A stretch of DNA of 11,079 nt. Origin: Methanomicrobiales archaeon (GTDB lineage: Archaea; Halobacteriota; Methanomicrobia; Methanomicrobiales; JACTUA01). The stretch spans positions 1 through 11,079 of the forward strand of contig JAJRDF010000024.1 in assembly GCA_028678555.1 (NCBI GenBank), written 5' to 3'. The translations under genes and the position numbers were made by a program. Positions 7,347-11,079 of this stretch are shown one piece after another (position 1 is the stretch's first letter; the number at the start of each line of letters is the position of its first letter). The notes under the pieces are model-generated. The model was not told the origin of the DNA, searched no databases, and was given only the letters and a program-made list of their open reading frames with translations.

Positions 7347-7375
7347 GCCAAGGGGGGAAAACAATGCAAAAGGCC

Positions 7376-7386
7376 AATATAGTATT
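7376..7386. promoter_or_regulatory. TATA-like element between the divergent maturase and SulP genes
   Basis: AATATAGTATT is the only strongly AT-rich segment in the 60 bases separating the two divergent starts. Read leftward it would start transcription near 7355, about 9 nt before the maturase ATG at 7346, giving a very short leader. Read rightward it would place the start right at the SulP ATG, which conflicts with the good ribosome site there, so it more probably serves the maturase. Confidence 0.35.
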
Positions 7387-7397
7387 TGAACCCACGT

Positions 7398-7406
7398 GAG
7401 GTGATC
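7398..7406 (+). promoter_or_regulatory. Shine-Dalgarno sequence that decides the SulP start
   Basis: GAGGTGATC complements the conserved 3' end of archaeal 16S rRNA (AUCACCUCC) over eight bases and directly precedes the ATG at 7407. This favours 7407 over the in-frame TTG at 7386, which has no such site. Confidence 0.75.
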
Positions 7407-9113
7407 ATGCAGGAGCCTCAGGGGCGGGTCAGGAAATATGTCCCGATCCGGAACTGGTTGCCCTCCTACAAGCGGGATAACCTGGTACCGGACCTCATCG
7501 CGGGAGTCACCGTCTGGGGAGTTCTCGTGCCTGCCTCGATGGCCTACGCCGAGATCGCGGGTATCCCGCCCCAGGCCGGCCTCGCCGCCTCGACGATCGC
7601 CCTGGCCGCGTACGCAATCTTAGGGACGAGCCGGAACCTCAGGGTGGCCATGACCTCCACCATGGCCATCACGTCTGCCGCGATAGTGGCACCCCTTGCA
7701 CTCGGGGATGAGGCGTCTACCATCGCGCTTACGGCTGGGCTCGCCCTCCTGGCAGGGATCATCCTTCTCATCGCCGGGCTCGCCCGGTTCGGGTTCATCT
7801 CGGACTTCCTCTCCCGGCCGGTAGTCACAGGGTTCGTCTTTGGGATTGCTCTCATGGTCATTATCGGGCAGGTACCGAAGATCTTCGGTGTCCCGGGAGG
7901 TGAGGGAACCTTCTTCCAGCAGCTCGCCCAGCTCATCGCGAACCTCGGTCTCACCAACCCGTGGACCCTGGCGATCGGTGTGGGAGCCATCATTCTCATT
8001 CTCCTGCTCAAACGGAGGTACCCGGTGGTCCCCGCAGCCCTCGTTGCCCTTGTCGCCGGGATCCTGGCCGTGAATCTCCTGAACCTGACGGAGTATGGAG
8101 TCAGTGTCGTGGGTACCATCCCTGCAGGCTTCCCGGCACCCGGCATCCCGCAGGTGGGCCTCGCTGAGATACCGTTCCTTCTCGCCGGCGCCATCGGCAT
8201 CGTTTTCATCGCTATCGGTGAGAGCATCGGGGTCGCCCGGGTGTATGCCGCACGCTACCATTACGAGATCGATCCCGACCAGGAGCTGATCGCACTGGGC
8301 TCGGCAAACATCGGCTGCGGGCTCTTCCAGGGAGCGACCGTGGATGCCACTCTCTCCTCCACGGCAACGGCCGAGGCTGCGGGGGGAAGGACGCAGGTCT
8401 CCGGTCTCCTGACCGCGGCCCTGATATTCCTCACCGTGATCCTGATCGCACCGCTCTTCAGGAACCTGCCCCAGGCGGTTCTCGGGGCGGTCGTCATAAC
8501 CGCTGTCATCGGGCTTCTGAACGTGGCAGGCCTCAGACGCTACTATGCCACGCACAGGACCGATTTCTGGCTGGCGGTGACCGCGCTCCTCGGGGTCATC
8601 GTCATCGGTATCCTGGAAGGGCTCGTCATTGCCGTGGTCCTCTCCCTCATCATCGTCCTGTACAGGGCGAGCAGGCCGGGTCTCGCGGTACTGGGGAAGG
8701 TGCCCGGGCAGGACGGGACCTATGGGGACATCATCAGGGCACCGGAGAACGAGTCCATCCCCGGGCTCCTGATCCTCCGGCTGGATGCCCCCCTCTTCTT
8801 CTTCAATGCGAATGTCGCTAGGAAAGGTATCCTTGACCTGGTGAGCGCCGGAAAAGACCTCCGTGCCCTCATTCTTGACATCGGGGCAACCGCTGACCTT
8901 GACCTTGCCACCGTAGAGATGCTCCGTGAGCTTGTGGATACTTTCAGGGAGAGAAAGATTGAGCTGATATTTGCCCACGTCCGGGGACCGGTGCGGGACC
9001 GGATGGGGATCACCGGTCTCCGTGACCACGTGGGCGATGGGAACATCTTCACCTCCACCGAGTCCGCTGTCCGGGAGTACCGCATGCGCTTCCCCGGAAC
9101 GGAGATTGTCTGA
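7407..9113 (+). CDS. SulP family anion transporter with C-terminal STAS domain
   Basis: The 568-residue protein has the SulP layout. The TM1 signature is GVTVWGVLVPASMAYAEIAG (about 34-53), followed by many hydrophobic helices, PVVTGFVFGIALMVIIGQ (138-155), GESIGVARVYAARYHYEIDP (272-291) and AAGGRTQVSG (324-333). A soluble STAS domain covers roughly 451-558. SulP proteins move sulfate, bicarbonate or other anions and dicarboxylates across the cell membrane. The segment before AAGGRTQ reads TVDATLSSTAT where relatives usually have a PxSxSxSRTAV-like sequence, so the arginine of the anion site appears replaced by Ser318. The STAS loop DIGATADLDLATVEML lacks the usual Ser or Thr right after the second Asp. 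Substrate is therefore uncertain, although the sulfatase neighbours fit sulfate. The gene is divergent from the maturase and followed by DUF2254 after 164 nt. Confidence 0.92.
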   Translation: MQEPQGRVRKYVPIRNWLPSYKRDNLVPDLIAGVTVWGVLVPASMAYAEIAGIPPQAGLAASTIALAAYAILGTSRNLRVAMTSTMAITSAAIVAPLALGDEASTIALTAGLALLAGIILLIAGLARFGFISDFLSRPVVTGFVFGIALMVIIGQVPKIFGVPGGEGTFFQQLAQLIANLGLTNPWTLAIGVGAIILILLLKRRYPVVPAALVALVAGILAVNLLNLTEYGVSVVGTIPAGFPAPGIPQVGLAEIPFLLAGAIGIVFIAIGESIGVARVYAARYHYEIDPDQELIALGSANIGCGLFQGATVDATLSSTATAEAAGGRTQVSGLLTAALIFLTVILIAPLFRNLPQAVLGAVVITAVIGLLNVAGLRRYYATHRTDFWLAVTALLGVIVIGILEGLVIAVVLSLIIVLYRASRPGLAVLGKVPGQDGTYGDIIRAPENESIPGLLILRLDAPLFFFNANVARKGILDLVSAGKDLRALILDIGATADLDLATVEMLRELVDTFRERKIELIFAHVRGPVRDRMGITGLRDHVGDGNIFTSTESAVREYRMRFPGTEIV

Positions 9114-9160
9114 GCATACCCTAGGTCTGCGTATCCCCTCAGGAATCCCGGTCACAAAGG

Positions 9161-9200
9161 TCTTCCCGGGGAAGATCATCCTGCGCCCGGCGGGATGATC
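9161..9200. other. Two adjacent hairpins between SulP and DUF2254
   Basis: A first hairpin pairs TCTTCC (9161-9166) with GGAAGA (9170-9175) over a 3-nt loop. A second pairs GATCATCC (9174-9181) with GGATGATC (9193-9200), extended by a T-G wobble and a G-C pair to ten base pairs over a 7-nt loop. They share two bases. No T-run follows, so this is either a processed 3' end of the SulP transcript or a protein-binding site just upstream of the DUF2254 TATA box. Confidence 0.5.
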
Positions 9201-9209
9201 GAACCATAT

Positions 9210-9218
9210 GCTATATTA
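9210..9218 (+). promoter_or_regulatory. Archaeal TATA box for the DUF2254 gene
   Basis: GCTATATTA lies in a local AT-rich patch (CATATGCTATATTATC) in an otherwise GC-rich gap. It predicts a transcription start near 9240 and a leader of about 37 nt before the ATG at 9278, which carries its own G-rich ribosome site near 9266. Confidence 0.5.
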
Positions 9219-9277
9219 TCGGACGCCACCTTCAGTCTGACCTGAGCACTGGGTACGCATCCATCGGGGGGTTCCGC

Positions 9278-10624
9278 ATGAGAATTCCATTGAGGAGCAG
9301 AATCGCACGTCGTTACACATGGGACCGGTTGAATGTGAATCTCCTGTTGATTCCCGCGGTCATGGCGCTGGCAGCGGTCCTGCTGGCATGGTCGATGTAC
9401 TGGCTGGATGGGCACATCCCCAACGAAGTCCTGTATGATAACCGTCTCATCGTGTCAGGCAGTGCAAGCGAACTGCGTGGGTATCTGTTCACCATGGCCA
9501 CCGTAATCCTGACAACCGCCGGGGTGGTCTTCACGCTCCTCACGCTGCCACTTTCCACCGTGGCTGCCCAGTACGGTTCACGCCTGTTGCGCGTCTTCCT
9601 GCGTGATCACACCACCCAGTTGGTCCTGGGCATGTTTGTGGCCGCCTTTGCTTATTGCATCGCCGGTGCCATGATCATTCTTCCGGCCGAAGTACAACCC
9701 CAGGGGCCTCAGATCACTACTACAGTTGGATTGTACCTTACCGTGGCCGCCTTCGCTTCGCTCATCCTGCTGATCCAGCATATCAGCGTCATGCTCCAGG
9801 CTCCCAATATCGCGGCTGCGGCGGGTGAAGAGCTGCTGAAGACAGTCCGTGAAGTGAACCTGGAAGAAGCCAGGGTTGGTGAAGGAGAGCCTCAAACCGT
9901 CAAGAGCCCGCCGGATTCACTGTGGGAGGGGGAGGCCCATCCGGTTCATGTGAGTACACCGGGTTACATCCAGTACATCGATCCGGAGTACATCCTTACC
10001 CTGGCTGAAGCCAATGACATCTTCATCCGCCTGGAGCACAAGCCGGGTGACTTTGTGAGGAGCGGTATGGTGGTTGCACGGGTGTGGCCCGCCGATCGGG
10101 TCGATACGCAGCTGGATGAAGACATTAAAGACGCTTTCCATCTCGGAACCCAGCGCACACCCACCCAGGATGTGGAATATGCCGTGAACCAGCTGACTGA
10201 AATCGCCGTCAGGGCCATGTCTCCGGCGATCAATGACCCTTTCACTGCCATGACATGCCTGGATTATCTCGGCGATGGCCTGGCGTTGTTTGCCCGGCAG
10301 GGTACGATAAGCCCGAATGTCTATGACAGGAAGGGCCGGTTGCGCCTCGTGTTCGATCCGGTGACGTTCCACGAATTACTCAGCGCTGCCTTCGATATGC
10401 TTCGCCATGCCAGCTGTGACAATGCGCGTATCCTGTTGCACATGCTGGAGACTATCAGTGTGATCAGCCAGGACACGAAATCACCGGGTTCACGCCAGGA
10501 GCTGCTCCGCCACGTCACCCTGATCCAGGTGGAGAGCCTGGCTGGCGATCTCGTCGAAGAGGACCGGGAGGCCGTGCGCCGGAGGAGTGAAGCCCTGCAA
10601 CTGGGATTGAAAATCGCGGCATAA
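9278..10624 (+). CDS. DUF2254 family membrane protein
   Basis: The 448-residue protein has four likely transmembrane helices (about 20-42, 69-92, 113-135 and 148-170) followed by a large soluble part, the normal layout of DUF2254. The family's most conserved stretch is present at 291-328: TQRTPTQDVEYAVNQL followed by EIAVRAMSPAINDPFTAMTCLD. The segment HVSTPGYIQYID (224-235) and the following LEHKPGDFV also match the family. The function of DUF2254 is not established. The ATG at 9278 follows a G-run about 7 nt upstream and a TATA box about 60 nt upstream. Codon use differs from the neighbouring SulP gene: by hand count, 16 of 31 arginines use CGC or CGT against 7 of 33 in SulP, and TTG leucines are frequent. 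That may reflect transfer from bacteria, where the family is widespread. Confidence 0.9.
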   Translation: MRIPLRSRIARRYTWDRLNVNLLLIPAVMALAAVLLAWSMYWLDGHIPNEVLYDNRLIVSGSASELRGYLFTMATVILTTAGVVFTLLTLPLSTVAAQYGSRLLRVFLRDHTTQLVLGMFVAAFAYCIAGAMIILPAEVQPQGPQITTTVGLYLTVAAFASLILLIQHISVMLQAPNIAAAAGEELLKTVREVNLEEARVGEGEPQTVKSPPDSLWEGEAHPVHVSTPGYIQYIDPEYILTLAEANDIFIRLEHKPGDFVRSGMVVARVWPADRVDTQLDEDIKDAFHLGTQRTPTQDVEYAVNQLTEIAVRAMSPAINDPFTAMTCLDYLGDGLALFARQGTISPNVYDRKGRLRLVFDPVTFHELLSAAFDMLRHASCDNARILLHMLETISVISQDTKSPGSRQELLRHVTLIQVESLAGDLVEEDREAVRRRSEALQLGLKIAA

Positions 10625-10627
10625 CAT

Positions 10628-10678
10628 CCGGCCGGGGCCCGCCTGAAAGGGTATGGGTGCGTGGGGGGACCCGGCCGG
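10628..10678 (+). terminator. GC-rich inverted repeat after DUF2254, possible transcript end
   Basis: CCGGCCGGG (10628-10636) pairs perfectly with CCCGGCCGG (10670-10678) across a 33-nt loop, starting 4 nt after the DUF2254 stop. The stem is strong, but no T-run follows, so its role as terminator is only a guess from position. CCGGCCGG is also palindromic by itself, which lowers the weight of the match. Confidence 0.35.
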
Positions 10679-10778
10679 CGCTCTCAACTGTGACAACCAG
10701 GGCGCTTCCTTCTTATGATGGCGGGGCATGAGATGTCACCGTTTCCCGGTTCATCCTGGTTCACCCTCTCCTCAGCCA

Positions 10779-10827
10779 CTCCTGGTCCAGGAGACACGGG
10801 AAAGAAGGGTTCCGGGAAAGAGGTTCC
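10779..10827. repeat. Palindrome and imperfect tandem repeat between convergent genes
   Basis: CTCCTGG-T-CCAGGAG (10779-10793) is a palindrome with 7-bp arms around one base. It is followed by GGGAAAGAAGGGTTCC (10798-10813) and a near copy GGGAAAGAGGTTCC (10814-10827). The elements lie just downstream of the sulfatase stop and may form the 3' end structure of that leftward transcript. No gene was found in this 232-nt gap. Confidence 0.4.
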
Positions 10828-10856
10828 CTGGTATGGCCGGCCCCTAAAAGGACTTT

Positions 10857-11079
10857 TCACTGCCTTGCCATCGCGATCTTCATGTCGGCTTCACTGTCCT
10901 GGATCAGATCCCCGGACAGATCCACCGTGACCCGCCTGATGGTCCCGGTGAAGCGGAAGGTACCGCGGTACTCCTCCGGCGCCGCCGGCTCGCCGCCGTC
11001 ATAGCCGCAGGTCAGGCCCTGCGTCCCGAACATGTTCAGAACCGAGTAGGGCATATCGACGCTGCCAGCGAGCGTGCGG
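10857..11079 (-). CDS. Arylsulfatase, C-terminal end (rest of gene outside window)
   Basis: The frame is open from the right edge to a TGA at 10857-10859, giving 73 residues. The sequence follows the C-terminal beta domain of large arylsulfatases: a strand with PYSVLNMFGTQGLTCGYDGG, matching the family's 'fDVGxDxGsPV' turn, then PAAPEEY, then FRFTGTIRRVTVDLS and a closing AMARQ-like tail. The match is from recalled family pattern and covers only the last part of the protein; the catalytic Cys/Ser-x-Pro-x-Arg site, metal ligands and any signal peptide lie to the right. An ATG at 11054 is internal to the domain and not a real start. A sulfatase needing formylglycine fits the maturase at 6006-7346. 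The gene runs toward the DUF2254 gene. Confidence 0.7.
   Translation of the reverse strand, partial: RTLAGSVDMPYSVLNMFGTQGLTCGYDGGEPAAPEEYRGTFRFTGTIRRVTVDLSGDLIQDSEADMKIAMARQ

Noticed and set aside
7620..9179. A 519-codon open frame on the - strand opposite SulP
   Set aside because: It is low-complexity, rich in Glu, Asp, Gly and Arg, as expected from the reverse of membrane-protein codons; SulP is the real gene.
10715..10930. A 71-codon + strand frame near the right end
   Set aside because: It has no clear ribosome site or domain and overlaps the conserved sulfatase C-terminus on the other strand.

Overview
The window looks like chromosome of a methanogenic archaeon, most likely of the Methanomicrobiales. 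This is an inference from the mix of genes and from expression signals: a GAGGTGATC Shine-Dalgarno before the SulP gene, a GGTGA before the Lon-like gene, and TATA-like boxes about 25 nt ahead of plausible starts. The genes are a ferredoxin-type protein, a CxxC mini-protein, a LonC-like protease, a Rieske ferredoxin, a UPF0114 membrane protein and an anaerobic sulfatase maturase. No RNA genes, insertion sequences or CRISPR arrays were seen, and no gap between genes exceeds about 250 bases.

Left part (1-1296, + strand): the 3' end of a ferredoxin-like iron-sulfur protein, then a SnoaL-like ester cyclase followed 3 nt later by a small CxxC protein of unknown function. Middle (1396-5035, - strand): a lipoprotein-type dienelactone hydrolase; a large Lon-family protease with an intact Ser-Lys dyad but degraded ATPase motifs; and a Rieske [2Fe-2S] protein starting 5 nt after the protease stop, so these last two are very likely co-transcribed. 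A perfect 8-bp inverted repeat lies just upstream of the protease and may be an operator. Then a UPF0114 (YqhA-like) four-helix membrane protein on the + strand.

Right part (6006-11079): a radical SAM/SPASM enzyme of the anaerobic sulfatase-maturase type (-), divergent from a SulP anion transporter with a STAS domain (+), then a DUF2254 membrane protein (+) and, running off the right edge, the C-terminal end of an arylsulfatase (-). Together these suggest an organosulfate-handling locus: the maturase would convert the sulfatase's active-site Cys or Ser to formylglycine, the sulfatase would release sulfate from an ester, and SulP would move sulfate or a related anion. This linkage is inferred from gene content and distance; the sulfatase catalytic region lies outside the window.

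The parts most worth a second look are the sulfatase/maturase/SulP locus, the probably ATP-independent Lon-like protease with its inverted repeat and Rieske partner, the loss of the usual anion-site arginine in SulP, and the shifted arginine codon use of the DUF2254 gene.
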